NCBI RefSeq assembly: GCF_014836635.1
Contig: NZ_JACSQL010000001.1
Coordinates: 620,001-684,000, forward strand
DNA length: 64,000 nt
Direction of reading: 5' to 3'
Source: Paenibacillus gallinarum
Lineage (GTDB): Bacteria; Bacillota; Bacilli; Paenibacillales; Paenibacillaceae
The notes below the pieces were generated by a model, which saw only the letters and a list, made by a program, of their open reading frames with translations, had not been told where the DNA came from and did no database searches. Positions 17,603 to 26,998 of the stretch are shown piece after piece. The translations under genes were made by a program, and so were the position numbers. Position 1 is the first letter of the stretch, and each line of letters starts with the position of its first letter.

Positions 17603-17701
17603 TGGTCGTGAGTTCTGATATAGATGATTTTCACGGTGGACAATGTCATTTGCATATACTGCGGTAACATACGTTTTCGTTTTCTCATAGGAGGGATAAG
17701 G

Positions 17702-18601
17702 ATGGAACGGTATGGATATCTAGAACTGTTAAATGACCTGGATGAAATATGCTCGGGCGATCCTGGGATAAGATACGGTGTAATCGGTAAAAGCGTGATG
17801 GGGAAGGATATCCCCTATATTGCCATCGGAAGGGGGAAGGTCCATCTTCATGTCAATGCAGGGATGCATGCAAATGAGTGGCTGAATGTTCCGTGTCTGA
17901 TGTTTTTTGTTAAAAACTATATCAAGGCATTGAATGAAAAAGTGACATTTCATGGTCATCCGCCGGAACTTTGGTTTGAAGAAATTACATTGTGGGTACT
18001 ACCTATGTTAAACCCAGATGGGATTGAGCTCGTACTCAGTGGACCTGTGGAAGATCACCCTTGGAAGAAGGAATTACTGGAGTTAAATGCGGGAGACACA
18101 GATTTTTCAAATTGGAAAGCCAATATTCGCGGTGTAGATTTAAATGACCAATTTCCTGCGTTCTGGCAGGAGGAGGCAAGTCGACGAGAGAAAAACGGGC
18201 CGGGCCCGAGAGATTTTGGGGGAGAGAGTCCTTTGTCCGAACCTGAATCTATTGCTTTGGCAAACTGGACGAAAGAAAGAAAATTTGATGCTGTCATTGC
18301 TCTTCATAGCCAGGGTCAAGAAGTATACTGGAATTATCGTAATGCGGAACCTGCATATAGTGAGAATTGGGCTGTACAACTGGCTGATGCTGCCGGGTAC
18401 AAAGCGGTGAAACTTTGCGGAAGTGACGCAGGATATAAAGACTGGTTTATTCTTGAGTTTAGAAGACCGGGATTTACGGTCGAAACAGGACTTGGTGTGA
18501 ATCCGCTGCCCGTATCGCAGTACGATACGATTGCTCAGGAAGTGGAGCGGATCATGGTGACCGCAATGATGCTGGTGAGTGCAAAACAAAACGGTGAATA
18601 G
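17702..18601 (+). CDS. M14 zinc carboxypeptidase, gamma-D-glutamyl-diamino acid peptidase type
   Basis: A 299-residue metallopeptidase. Zinc ligands His56 and Glu59 (HANE) and His202 (LHSQGQ) are present, with catalytic Glu261 in FTVETGLG. The GVDLNDQFPA segment (~144-153) is typical of the M14C peptidases that cut gamma-D-Glu-diaminopimelate bonds in muropeptides. There is no signal peptide or LysM domain, so recycling of muropeptides in the cytosol is the likely job. GGAGGG precedes ATG 17702. Position after racE fits cell-wall metabolism. Confidence 0.87.
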   Translation: MERYGYLELLNDLDEICSGDPGIRYGVIGKSVMGKDIPYIAIGRGKVHLHVNAGMHANEWLNVPCLMFFVKNYIKALNEKVTFHGHPPELWFEEITLWVLPMLNPDGIELVLSGPVEDHPWKKELLELNAGDTDFSNWKANIRGVDLNDQFPAFWQEEASRREKNGPGPRDFGGESPLSEPESIALANWTKERKFDAVIALHSQGQEVYWNYRNAEPAYSENWAVQLADAAGYKAVKLCGSDAGYKDWFILEFRRPGFTVETGLGVNPLPVSQYDTIAQEVERIMVTAMMLVSAKQNGE

Positions 18602-18692
18602 GATGAAGAAGGTGCAGGAGGGAAATGATACATGCCCTCCGTATGCCTTCATTATGGTATGATAATCATATTCTGAACTTAGGAAGGAGTAC

Positions 18693-18962
18693 ATGACAAT
18701 GAAATGGAGAAGGTTATTTTCATTAAAAAGATGGTCACATATTATTAGACGTTTACCTGCATTGCTCACTTCTTCTAAGGTGTCGATGTTTGATAAAATG
18801 TTATTTCTTGTTCCTGCTCTTTTATACTGGATTCTACCAGATGTGCTACCGTTCATGCCCATTGATGATATCGGGGTGACGATGCTGCTGATGAACTGGT
18901 TTGTGACAAGAGCGGAGCAAAAATATTCAATTAATGCTTCTAGTGATCTAAGTAATCGGTAA
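18693..18962 (+). CDS. small DUF1232-like membrane protein
   Basis: An 89-residue basic protein with a hydrophobic hairpin (FLVPALLYWILPDVLPFMPIDD, ~47-68, and the helix after it) that resembles DUF1232/YkvA proteins, where an S/P-I-D-x-I-P-D turn links two helices. Function is unknown. AAGGAG precedes ATG 18693. Confidence 0.65.
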   Translation: MTMKWRRLFSLKRWSHIIRRLPALLTSSKVSMFDKMLFLVPALLYWILPDVLPFMPIDDIGVTMLLMNWFVTRAEQKYSINASSDLSNR

Positions 18963-19099
18963 AAATGAGAGGTTATTCCTTGCGATTTAAGCTGTTCTTG
19001 ATTAAAATATAATGTATTGTCAATGGACAGGCTTATAATCTTCACAATAAATGCCTGAAGCACTGATCACTATTTATAGATTCTAGGAGATGAATATAC

Positions 19100-19402
19100 A
19101 TGAAAGTAAAGATCACTCGTAACGCAGCGAAAGTATTGAAGCGCGAACTGGACTTGCCTGAGAATGAAGGGAAATTGGTACGCGTTCTGATTACGCTGGA
19201 TCATGGCGATCACGTGCATTATGGTATTGATTTTGATACACAAAAAGAAAATGATGAATTGGTTTCCACAGATAAAGAAATTGATGTTTTGCTTGAAAAA
19301 GGAAAACCAATGCTTGAAAATATTAAAGTGGACTACCTTTACTTTCCAAGAGAAGGTTTTGTAATTACAGACCCTTCACAAGGGAACAATATTAATCATT
19401 AA
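19100..19402 (+). CDS. HesB/IscA-fold protein without cysteines
   Basis: A 100-residue protein resembling the HesB-like group of B. subtilis YneR/YqkB (VKITRNAAKVLKREL, then a beta-rich body). A-type Fe-S carriers bind clusters with three cysteines; this protein has no cysteine at all, so it cannot act as a standard cluster scaffold. AGGAG precedes ATG 19100. The next gene starts 28 bases after the stop. Confidence 0.7.
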   Translation: MKVKITRNAAKVLKRELDLPENEGKLVRVLITLDHGDHVHYGIDFDTQKENDELVSTDKEIDVLLEKGKPMLENIKVDYLYFPREGFVITDPSQGNNINH

Positions 19403-19430
19403 GCCTTTGGTGAAAGAAGAAGGGGAATAA

Positions 19431-19655
19431 ATGGCTAACGATATTAGAGTATGTGAAAAATGTAAGCATATCAAACTAAAAAGTATGGTTTCTAAACTTC
19501 AGAAGATGGCTCCTGATGCTGAAATTAAGATCGGATGTAAATCTTACTGTGGCCCATGCGGTAAACGTGCCTTTGTATATATCAATGGACGATATATCAG
19601 TGCGCCTACAGAAGATGAAGTACTTGCGAAAGCAGCTCCGTTTATAAAAAAATAA
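19431..19655 (+). CDS. DUF1450 protein (YuzB-like)
   Basis: A 74-residue protein with Cys pairs CEKC (8-11) and a CKSYCGPCG cluster, resembling YuzB, a thioredoxin-fold-like DUF1450 family. The role is unknown; metal or redox binding is possible. It is close behind the HesB-like gene. Confidence 0.8.
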   Translation: MANDIRVCEKCKHIKLKSMVSKLQKMAPDAEIKIGCKSYCGPCGKRAFVYINGRYISAPTEDEVLAKAAPFIKK

Positions 19656-19735
19656 AGACCACTGTATAACCTCCCTAATTTCAAACCATGCTAACGATGT
19701 AGCAGGATTTTGAGAGAAGGAGAGTGGTTTTCGAA

Positions 19736-20002
19736 ATGAAGCACGATCATTCCAGTTTGCAATCTTCCACTTTGGTTGCGCAGGCTTCGAGTTCCGTTAA
19801 GAAACTGCACCATGCAGTAACTGCGGCGGTATCTCAGCCTACAGAAGAGCTCGTACAGCAGGCACAGAATCGATTGGTTCGTACTGAGAATGCTGTCAGA
19901 GCTGCTGAGCAGCAAACCACATATAGCGGTGTAGAATTTGCACAGGAGATTCTCTCAGAAGAGAAAGAACGTCTTTCATCCCTGAATGTGAGCAAAAAGT
20001 AA
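19736..20002 (+). CDS. small helical hypothetical protein
   Basis: An 88-residue Gln/Ser/Glu-rich protein that is probably entirely helical, with no cysteines. ATG 19736 lies 11 bases after AAGGAGAG. No family is recognised. A strong terminator follows. Confidence 0.55.
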   Translation: MKHDHSSLQSSTLVAQASSSVKKLHHAVTAAVSQPTEELVQQAQNRLVRTENAVRAAEQQTTYSGVEFAQEILSEEKERLSSLNVSKK

Positions 20003-20041
20003 ATATTCAGTGAGCAACGGCTTTATCACCCTGCACACCCA

Positions 20042-20080
20042 AAAAACCTGTCCGCACGAAAGTGCGAACAGGTTTTTTTG
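20042..20080 (+). terminator. terminator
   Basis: AAAAAACCTGT.CGCAC pairs with GTGCG.ACAGGTTTTTTT around a GAAA loop. It also serves the convergent LtaS-like gene. Confidence 0.9.
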
Positions 20081-20092
20081 TGTGTAAAATAA

Positions 20093-22090
20093 TCACTCTT
20101 TAGAACGTAGCTTATGAATTAAATTGTGTGTAATAAGCCGGTCGGAAATGGCTAATTCGAATATGCTTTTTTCGTAAGATGGTTTGCAGGCATGAATATC
20201 GGTTTGTTCACCTGCGGGCATTTCATAACAAGATCCATTTTCGAACAAATGGTCTTCCGAAGGAATATATACAAGATCACTGTTAGCGAAAGCGCCAGTA
20301 CGAAGTACAGTCATCCGCTTGGAGGTACTCAGTAAATCCGATCCCATAAGGTAATTCTCTTCGGTAGAGATTCCGAGAAGGTGCAGAACAGTAGGAGTTA
20401 TATCGATTTGTCCGGCAGGTTCAAGATAAACCCCTGCATTGTTTCCATCCGGGAGATGCATGAGCAAGGGAACCTGGTTCATGATTTGATGCATCTCGAG
20501 ATCGCTGATTGATCTGCCGAGAAACGTTTCATAATCTGCTTTTTCCTTAATGGAACTGTCATGGTCTCCATAGACGAGAAGCAGGGTATCTTCCCATAGT
20601 CCTTCTTTTTTTAATTGTTCCACAAGTTCTCCGAGCGCTGCATCTGCATAATGAATGGATTGTAAGTAATCACCCATCATTGTTCCATCGAGAGAGCCGG
20701 TATTTAGTTCTTGTAAAGAAGCAGGCATGACATAAGGATGGTGACTGGTGAGTGTAATCATAAAAGAATAGAACGGAGCGGGATTTTCCCCTTGTTCTTC
20801 CGTTATATAATTGACAGATTGTTTGAAAAAGGATTTGTCACCAAGCGACCAGCCTACGGCTTCGTCCATAATATAGTTATTTCGGTTTAAGAATTCATCA
20901 TACTTCATGTTTTTATATATCGTATACCGGTTCCAAAAACTGCTCTCATATGCATGGAAAGCGGCTGTATGGTATCCTTCGCTGCCCAGGATCGATGAGA
21001 GAGAGTCATATTCGTGATCCGGATACCTAACAAAAACAGAACCTGTAGGGAGAGGATGCAGCGATATATTCGTCAGAAAATCGGCATCTGAAGTTCTTCC
21101 TTGGCCGGTTTGATGATAGAAGTTTTCGAAGTAAAGGCTATCCTTCATTAAATTGTTAAAGTGAGGCGTAATTTCTTCTCCGCCGATTTCTTTGCCAATC
21201 ACAAAGTTCATAAAAGCTTCCACTTGAACAATGATTACATTTTTTCCTTTATATTTCCCAAAAGTCTCAGCCCGGATGGCTTTTCTTGCTTCTTCTTGTT
21301 TTTCAGAAAAATAAGCGATGGTTTCTTCCAGTTCTTCATTAGAGACCGATGCCTGACTATTCATACGTTCTTTGTTGTAGCGATAAACATCATAACCATG
21401 AAAAGCGAGCAGACCCGTGACATTATAAAGACTCATATTCCACCAGTTTCCTTCAAAAAGTCCTGCAGCCCAAGTTTTGCTGGAATGATGAATAGGACCG
21501 ACTGTGAGTATGATACCAAGAACGAAAGCGAGTACTCCGCTTACGAGTCTGTTTCGCAAAGAAGCTTGCTTATCTGCTTTTTGTTTTTGTACAGAATGGA
21601 GAGAACTGCGGTTTCTCCTGCTTCTTCGATATAAATGTATTACATAAAGCAGCCCAAATATAGCTAACAAGATAAGATCTATAAAGAACCATAGATCACT
21701 ACTGTAAATTAGAGAACGAATACTATCTCCGAGTGAACCGACTTGTCCTGTCTGAAGCAATACCGGAACGGTAATAAAATCGCCAAAATAACGATAATAG
21801 ACAAGATCTGCAAAGATGATTCCCGTTAGAAGGAGATTTAATAACGATAAAGCGATGATCCGGATTCGAATGGGCAGCCACAATACCCAAAATGAAACGA
21901 TGAGCAAGGAACCAGCAGCGATAATATAATCAAGCCGGCTCATATCTATATTTCTTGCGTTCAGTTCATCATGGAAATATCCGAGTTTTAGAATCATGAT
22001 GATCAGAAATAGAAGATAAGGAAGATAACTTTTGAGCCAGGTGAACTTCTTGTGATTTGAGACAAGTATGGGGTTTGAGATGTTAGGCAA
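20093..22090 (-). CDS. LtaS-family phosphoglycerol transferase
   Basis: A 665-residue membrane enzyme of the lipoteichoic acid synthase/sulfatase family. Five transmembrane helices fill the first ~210 residues and an extracellular alkaline-phosphatase-fold domain follows. The nucleophile is Thr333 in GQGRTSDAD, and the metal site includes YGDHDSS. These enzymes transfer glycerol phosphate from phosphatidylglycerol outside the membrane. TTG 22090 is chosen because GGAGGG lies 6 bases upstream; the frame extends to 22216 without a ribosome site. Whether it is the main LtaS or a paralogue (YfnI/YqgS/YvgJ-like) is unclear. Confidence 0.88.
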   Translation of the reverse strand: MPNISNPILVSNHKKFTWLKSYLPYLLFLIIMILKLGYFHDELNARNIDMSRLDYIIAAGSLLIVSFWVLWLPIRIRIIALSLLNLLLTGIIFADLVYYRYFGDFITVPVLLQTGQVGSLGDSIRSLIYSSDLWFFIDLILLAIFGLLYVIHLYRRSRRNRSSLHSVQKQKADKQASLRNRLVSGVLAFVLGIILTVGPIHHSSKTWAAGLFEGNWWNMSLYNVTGLLAFHGYDVYRYNKERMNSQASVSNEELEETIAYFSEKQEEARKAIRAETFGKYKGKNVIIVQVEAFMNFVIGKEIGGEEITPHFNNLMKDSLYFENFYHQTGQGRTSDADFLTNISLHPLPTGSVFVRYPDHEYDSLSSILGSEGYHTAAFHAYESSFWNRYTIYKNMKYDEFLNRNNYIMDEAVGWSLGDKSFFKQSVNYITEEQGENPAPFYSFMITLTSHHPYVMPASLQELNTGSLDGTMMGDYLQSIHYADAALGELVEQLKKEGLWEDTLLLVYGDHDSSIKEKADYETFLGRSISDLEMHQIMNQVPLLMHLPDGNNAGVYLEPAGQIDITPTVLHLLGISTEENYLMGSDLLSTSKRMTVLRTGAFANSDLVYIPSEDHLFENGSCYEMPAGEQTDIHACKPSYEKSIFELAISDRLITHNLIHKLRSKE

Positions 22091-22230
22091 TATGTACCCT
22101 CCAAGTGAGTTTTTTTCATATTGAGATATAGATTTTCCTGTCTTATTATATCGCCTTAAGCCAGAGTAATAAACGTCAAGGTTTGCAAAAGAAAAGATAT
22201 AGCCGCGTAATAACAATTTACTAAGGGGAA

Positions 22231-22272
22231 AATAAAAAAAGAGGGGTAAACAATACGTTTACTCCCTCTTTG
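22231..22272 (-). terminator. terminator of the rlmL-like gene
   Basis: On the minus strand AAAGAGGGAGTAAAC pairs with GTTTACCCCTCTTT, then T-rich sequence. Confidence 0.85.
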
Positions 22273-22276
22273 TGTA

Positions 22277-23422
22277 TTACGACCGATCTGGTCTTGGTGG
22301 CAATGGTCCCAAAAATTGATAAAACTGAGTTTCAATCCGACCATTGTACAATTTTCTGCGTTTGTCCGCTTTTTGATTGAAATGTTTTTCGAATGATGTA
22401 GTGGAGGTAATGGCAAAGAAAGACCATGTTGGTACTTCTGCAGCAACTCTCCCTAAGGAGTAGATCAGTCTTTCAATTTCCGTTTGCTCTCCAATCCGTT
22501 CCCCGTAAGGTGGGTTTGTAATCAGACAGCCATAATCGCCTTTTAGGCGTACACGGGAAACAGGAAGAACATCAAGTTTAATCTCCTTCGCAAAACCGGC
22601 GCTTCTGACGGCAGCTTCTGCGACTTCAATCGCTTGCGGGTCAATATCACTACCTGCGATTTGCAGTGGTACATCGTCTTTCACGAGATCAAAGGCTTCT
22701 TCCCGTGCTTGGTCCCACACTTCAGTAGGAATAATCGGCCAATGCTCAGCACTAAAGGAGCGGCGCAGACCAGGGGCAATGTTCCAACCAATCATTGCAG
22801 CTTCAACCAGCAGGGTTCCAGAACCGCAGAACGGGTCATAAAACGGGCGATGCGGGCCCCATCTGCTCAGTTGAATAAGAGCGGCTGCCAGTGTTTCTTT
22901 CAGTGGAGCCTCGGTTACGAGTTTACGGTAACCACGTTTATGAAGGCCAGTTCCGCTAGTATCGAGCGTCAGCATAGCTATATCATTAAGCAAATGGACC
23001 TCAATGACCAGACGGGGGCCATCTTCCGGAAACCATTCCGTATGATGAGTCTGCTTTAGTTTTTCTACAATGGCTTTTTTGACAATCCCTTGGCAAGCGG
23101 GAACACTGGATAATTGCGATTTGTGGGAACGTCCTTGGACTGGGAATTCACCATCCGCAGGAATCCAGTCTTGCCAAGGTAGAGCTTTTGTTCCTTCAAA
23201 TAGTTCATCAAACGTAGTAGCTTTGAATTCACCCATTTTAATGAGGATTCGGTCAGCACTACGTAGCCAAAGATTACATCTGGCAATATCAATAAAATCA
23301 CCGGAGAACATTACCCGCCCATTCTGGGTGGTTACGTCGGTATAGCCGAGAAGTTTCAATTCTCTTGAAACGACGGCTTCTGTCCCCATTGGGGTCGTTG
23401 CAATTAATTGCAAAGGTTGCAT
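22277..23422 (-). CDS. rlmL: 23S rRNA guanine-N2 methyltransferase (RlmL/YpsC type)
   Basis: A 381-residue protein with a THUMP domain (~1-160) followed by a class I SAM-dependent methyltransferase. It contains FYDPFCGSGTLLVEAA (SAM site) and NPPY at 303-306, the N-methylation motif. It matches the short RlmL/YpsC form, which lacks the RlmK half found in E. coli. The expected product is m2G in 23S rRNA. TGGAG precedes ATG 23422. Confidence 0.9.
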   Translation of the reverse strand: MQPLQLIATTPMGTEAVVSRELKLLGYTDVTTQNGRVMFSGDFIDIARCNLWLRSADRILIKMGEFKATTFDELFEGTKALPWQDWIPADGEFPVQGRSHKSQLSSVPACQGIVKKAIVEKLKQTHHTEWFPEDGPRLVIEVHLLNDIAMLTLDTSGTGLHKRGYRKLVTEAPLKETLAAALIQLSRWGPHRPFYDPFCGSGTLLVEAAMIGWNIAPGLRRSFSAEHWPIIPTEVWDQAREEAFDLVKDDVPLQIAGSDIDPQAIEVAEAAVRSAGFAKEIKLDVLPVSRVRLKGDYGCLITNPPYGERIGEQTEIERLIYSLGRVAAEVPTWSFFAITSTTSFEKHFNQKADKRRKLYNGRIETQFYQFLGPLPPRPDRS

Positions 23423-23664
23423 AAAGAAACGTCAACTCCATCTTGGTCATCACTGCTGCTTATAAAGAAGCGGCAGGATTACCATTCTTATATTTTCTTA
23501 TATTTGAGTGTGTTCTTGCCTGATTGAATCAGGACCAGTACAATGATATACGCACCTTTCGTCTTTCGTCTAGGGTAGACAAAAACAAGGGTATATAAAA
23601 CAAACATTTATTATAGAACAATTATGTCCATAAGGAAAGTAGAATGAAGGAGGAATTGAGTGAA

Positions 23665-24297
23665 GTGAATATTCATCCAGACGATTATGTAAATGATTTA
23701 TATAAGGAAGATCCGCTCTTGGCTGAAGTGATCCAGACGATTAAGGAAAAGGGGATGCCAGAGGTGTCCGTTGCCCCTGCCTATGGCCGATTACTAACGT
23801 TTCTCGTACAAACATCGGGAGCCAAAAAAGTGCTTGAAATCGGGGCCCTGGGCGGTTACAGTGGCATCTGTTTATCCCGAGGAATGTCTGAAGAAGGAAG
23901 ACTCACCTCCCTGGAACTTAAGGAAGAATATGCGGCACTTGCACATGCCCATCTGACAAAGGCAGGGTACGGGGAGAAAGTGGAATATAAGATTGGACCT
24001 GCGGCCGACAGTCTGGAGGAACTCAAAAAAGAAGGCAAGAAATTTGATTTCTTTTTTATTGATGCAGATAAAGAGAATTATCCGGTATATCTTGAATATG
24101 CAATACAGCTGGCAAACCCGGGAGCTATTATTGCGGGGGATAATTGTTTCTTGCGCGGCAGAACGCTGAATACAGAGAAAAACGGGCCTTCCGTTCAAGC
24201 GGTTCGTAAATTTAATGAAAGCATCGCTACTGATGAACGCCTAATTAGTACCATGCTTCCCGCTTATGATGGACTTGCGCTGGCAATCGTGAAATAA
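23665..24297 (+). CDS. SAM-dependent O-methyltransferase
   Basis: A class I methyltransferase of the COMT-like family (YrrM type, Methyltransf_3). It has VLEIGALGGYSGICL (SAM site), the FDFFFIDADKENY metal/cofactor segment and GDNCFLRG. GTG 23665 is preferred because AAGGAGG (23647-23653) lies upstream at a usable distance, which gives 210 residues; ATG 23644 would place the ribosome site inside the gene. The substrate is unknown. It is a single gene ending in a shared terminator. Confidence 0.85.
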   Translation: MNIHPDDYVNDLYKEDPLLAEVIQTIKEKGMPEVSVAPAYGRLLTFLVQTSGAKKVLEIGALGGYSGICLSRGMSEEGRLTSLELKEEYAALAHAHLTKAGYGEKVEYKIGPAADSLEELKKEGKKFDFFFIDADKENYPVYLEYAIQLANPGAIIAGDNCFLRGRTLNTEKNGPSVQAVRKFNESIATDERLISTMLPAYDGLALAIVK

Positions 24298-24328
24298 GTC
24301 ATCTTTCTTTATAAGTTCTCACAAAGTT

Positions 24329-24377
24329 AAAAGGCAGCACTCCCGCTATTACATGAGCCGGGGGTGCTGCCTTTTAT
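24329..24377. terminator. bidirectional terminator
   Basis: AAAAGGCAGCAC pairs with GTGCTGCCTTTT, between the convergent methyltransferase and ArsR-type genes. Confidence 0.85.
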
Positions 24378-25288
24378 ACGTCTGCTTTTTCATAATATAG
24401 TTTGAATACCAGGTCCTGATTGTAGTTACCGAACCCTGTTCCAAATAATGTGGCTCCTCCGATATGTTCCGCATCTTCTTCCACGGCAATTCGAAACGTC
24501 CACTGCTTAGAACGGATGTCCACATCCTCTAGTGTAATATCTGAGATTTTATGTCCATCGATAAAGGTACCTTCCTTGTTTACACGAAGCACTTTATAAA
24601 GTCCATATTGGTTAATCTCATCCCACCACCATTCGGGTGTGAATTTGCCGCGCGATCCGCCAAAATCTCCAGGGCTCGTCCAAATACCAAGTCGTATTCC
24701 ATTGAAGAAGAAAGAAATATCGGAAGGCCAATTATCATTAGCCGAAGGAGCTTCGGAAGAAATTTCAAAAGAAATTTCAAGTTCCGTAGGTTCTTCGCTT
24801 TTTAGGATAAAATTCGCAGTTCGATACTCTACATAACCTTTTGTAAACCATAGAATTTTCGCGTTTACTCTCTCCGCATCCAAAAAATATCTGGGTTCGT
24901 CAAACATACCGATTACTTTTGTGGTTGTTGCAAGGCCGCAGGTTGGCTCAACAACGAAATCACTATAATGACCGATTGAAACAATGTATTCGTGGAACCT
25001 TCGGCGTGTTCTTTCTTTTTGAGGGAAGACGATCTCAATCCCTTCGGTAGTTAGCTTACACATTTTCTTCGTTCCGTTCTGACCGGACACAAGGCTGGAT
25101 GTGATAATTCCTGCTTTTTCTAGTTTTTTAACATGCATCGTCATGATTGCACTGCTTAAATTTAAAGCTTGGGCTAGTTCTTTTACGTTCATATCTTGAT
25201 GTGACAGTAGTTCAATCATTCGCAGTCTGACATCACTTGCAAGTGCCTCATACACAGGGAGATATAATTCATTTGTACTAATGATCAT
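24374..25288 (-). CDS. ArsR-type regulator with a beta-rich C-terminal domain
   Basis: A 304-residue protein. Residues ~5-85 are a winged HTH of the ArsR type (ALASDVRLRMIELLSHQDMN, then the HTH ending in HVKKLEKAGII). The remaining ~200 residues are rich in aromatic residues and predicted beta strands and look like a ligand-sensing domain; a Cys occurs in EPTCGLATT. ATG 25288 is used because GAAGGAG lies upstream; a TTG at 25312 would include that site. The ligand and targets are unknown. Confidence 0.78.
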   Translation of the reverse strand: MIISTNELYLPVYEALASDVRLRMIELLSHQDMNVKELAQALNLSSAIMTMHVKKLEKAGIITSSLVSGQNGTKKMCKLTTEGIEIVFPQKERTRRRFHEYIVSIGHYSDFVVEPTCGLATTTKVIGMFDEPRYFLDAERVNAKILWFTKGYVEYRTANFILKSEEPTELEISFEISSEAPSANDNWPSDISFFFNGIRLGIWTSPGDFGGSRGKFTPEWWWDEINQYGLYKVLRVNKEGTFIDGHKISDITLEDVDIRSKQWTFRIAVEEDAEHIGGATLFGTGFGNYNQDLVFKLYYEKADV

Positions 25289-25394
25289 GAAAGTGAAGTC
25301 TCCTTCGGTCAATTGGTTGTTTCAGTATATTTTTGGAATAGATGGATTAATTATATTATAAATAGTCCTAGGATACTATGCTAAGGTTTCTATG

Positions 25395-25408
25395 ATATGT
25401 GATCATAT
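25395..25408. promoter_or_regulatory. inverted repeat upstream of the ArsR-type gene
   Basis: ATATG-TGAT-CATAT lies about 107 bases upstream of the regulator start, in the gap before the MFS gene. Its position allows a regulator site; nothing more can be shown. Confidence 0.3.
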
Positions 25409-25447
25409 GTATCCTTATGTCATACGCTAAGTAGATTCAAAAAAAGT

Positions 25448-25500
25448 AACAAGGACTTTCTTATCAAGCTTCACTTACCGGCTTGAAGAAAGTCCTTGTT
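25448..25500 (-). terminator. terminator of the MFS exporter gene
   Basis: AACAAGGACTTTCTT and CAAGC pair with GCTTG and AAGAAAGTCCTTGTT, forming a long stem after the 3' end of the exporter gene. Confidence 0.8.
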
Positions 25501-25538
25501 ATGAATTTGTTCAATTAGATCGATATAAATCAATGTTA

Positions 25539-26747
25539 TTAGCGTGACTCAATAGACTTTCGTGAATAAAGTTTTGTCCGTACCCAAACCACATTAATGA
25601 GAAGAAGTACACCAGAGATAATAAAGAGACCTTCAATCCCAATAAAACCGGATAAGAATCCTCCGACTACAGCGCCAATCATGTTTCCTAAAGCCAGTGT
25701 ACTGCTGTTAAATCCAAAGGCACGGCTTTCCATTCCGTCGGGGGTATACTTTCGAATCAGAGAGTTGACGCTTGGAAGCAGTCCTCCCATAAATACACCC
25801 ATGAGGAATCGGATCGCGACAAGCTGCCATACACTATTTACGAAAGCTTGAGGAATCAGTGTTAAGGCAGCTCCAATCAGCGCGAAAGTCAAAATACGAT
25901 GAGACCCAACCTTATCACTCAGTTTACCGAGTAGTGGAGAAGTGATCATATTTGAAATTCCGGCTACTGCACTAACTACTCCGGCAAAAAAGGCGAGGTT
26001 TTCTGCTGTACCATGGAGCTTATGTACATATAGCGGTAAGAGTGACATCGGGCTTACCATTGCAAACTGCAGAAGAAATGTAACTGCAAATAGCGCAGGT
26101 AATTGAGGTGCTTTTGTCAGCTCACGTAAACCTTCCATAACCGATTGCTGGGGCAGATGTGAAGCTTCTTCCCGATCGAATTTTTCTCTAACCAAAAAGA
26201 GTGCCAGCATGGACGCAATAAATATAAGTGAACCTGTAATGTAAAAGATAGGTCTGAATCCTACGAGATCGGCTAGAATTCCGCCAATGAGAGGGCCAAG
26301 GATTGTACCTGCTACTTGTCCAGATTGAACAGTTCCCATTGCAAAGCCCATTTGTTTCTTCGGTGTCGTTCCAGAAATGAGTGCTACAGCGGCGGGATTA
26401 AAGCCGGATATTGTACCGTTTAATAAGCGAAGGAACAACAGATGCCAAGGACTGGTAGCTAGTCCCATAAGGGCGATTACAATCGCCATTCCAAATCCGG
26501 AACGAAGCAACATGATTTTTCTGCCATATTTATCTGCGAGTTTTCCCCACAGAGGCTGAAAGATAAATGATGTCAAAAAGTTAGCGGCAAAAATAAAACC
26601 TGCCCACAGTCCGATTTCTCGTTCTCCCGTTACACCAAGGTCTTGGGCCAGATAAAGGGACAGAAACGGAGTTACCATTGTCATGCCTGCATTTACGAGA
26701 AACTGTCCGAACCAGAGCACAATGAGATTAACTTTCCATGATTTCAA
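25539..26747 (-). CDS. MFS multidrug-type exporter
   Basis: A 402-residue, 12-helix major facilitator of the DHA1 drug/proton antiporter type. The cytoplasmic loop 2-3 motif reads GKLADKYGRK, and the helix 5 exporter motif region reads GPLIGGILADL. The C-terminal half has the corresponding loop GKLSDKVGS. The predicted start is TTG 26747, with AGGAAG upstream at a long distance, so a slightly different start is possible. The substrate is unknown. Confidence 0.85.
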   Translation of the reverse strand: MKSWKVNLIVLWFGQFLVNAGMTMVTPFLSLYLAQDLGVTGEREIGLWAGFIFAANFLTSFIFQPLWGKLADKYGRKIMLLRSGFGMAIVIALMGLATSPWHLLFLRLLNGTISGFNPAAVALISGTTPKKQMGFAMGTVQSGQVAGTILGPLIGGILADLVGFRPIFYITGSLIFIASMLALFLVREKFDREEASHLPQQSVMEGLRELTKAPQLPALFAVTFLLQFAMVSPMSLLPLYVHKLHGTAENLAFFAGVVSAVAGISNMITSPLLGKLSDKVGSHRILTFALIGAALTLIPQAFVNSVWQLVAIRFLMGVFMGGLLPSVNSLIRKYTPDGMESRAFGFNSSTLALGNMIGAVVGGFLSGFIGIEGLFIISGVLLLINVVWVRTKLYSRKSIESR

Positions 26748-26935
26748 GGCGCCAGTTCACTTCCTTTCTGCCGTTTCTTAAGTTGAGTGTTTCCATTACT
26801 TCAGTATAACACACTGAATTTTTGTTAACGGTTAAGCAGTTTAATGATAGAAATTCTTTACAACATCTTCAGATGTCTTTCATGTTAGGCAGAAAAGCTT
26901 CATCTAATTGTCAAGGGATGTTCGTTTTCCTATCC

Positions 26936-26964
26936 TTGTTACCTGTTCATAAAAAGGGCATAAT
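26936..26964 (+). promoter_or_regulatory. hemE promoter
   Basis: TTGTTA (26936-26941) and CATAAT (26959-26964) are separated by 17 bases, 34 bases before hemE. Confidence 0.65.
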
Positions 26965-26998
26965 AAAATAAAGACTTGAGAATAGGGGAGGCCCCAAA

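Noticed and set aside
18140-19063. A 307-codon antisense frame
   Set aside because: It overlaps the M14 peptidase and the DUF1232-like gene, has a Cys/Phe/His-rich composition unlike real proteins, and no ribosome site.
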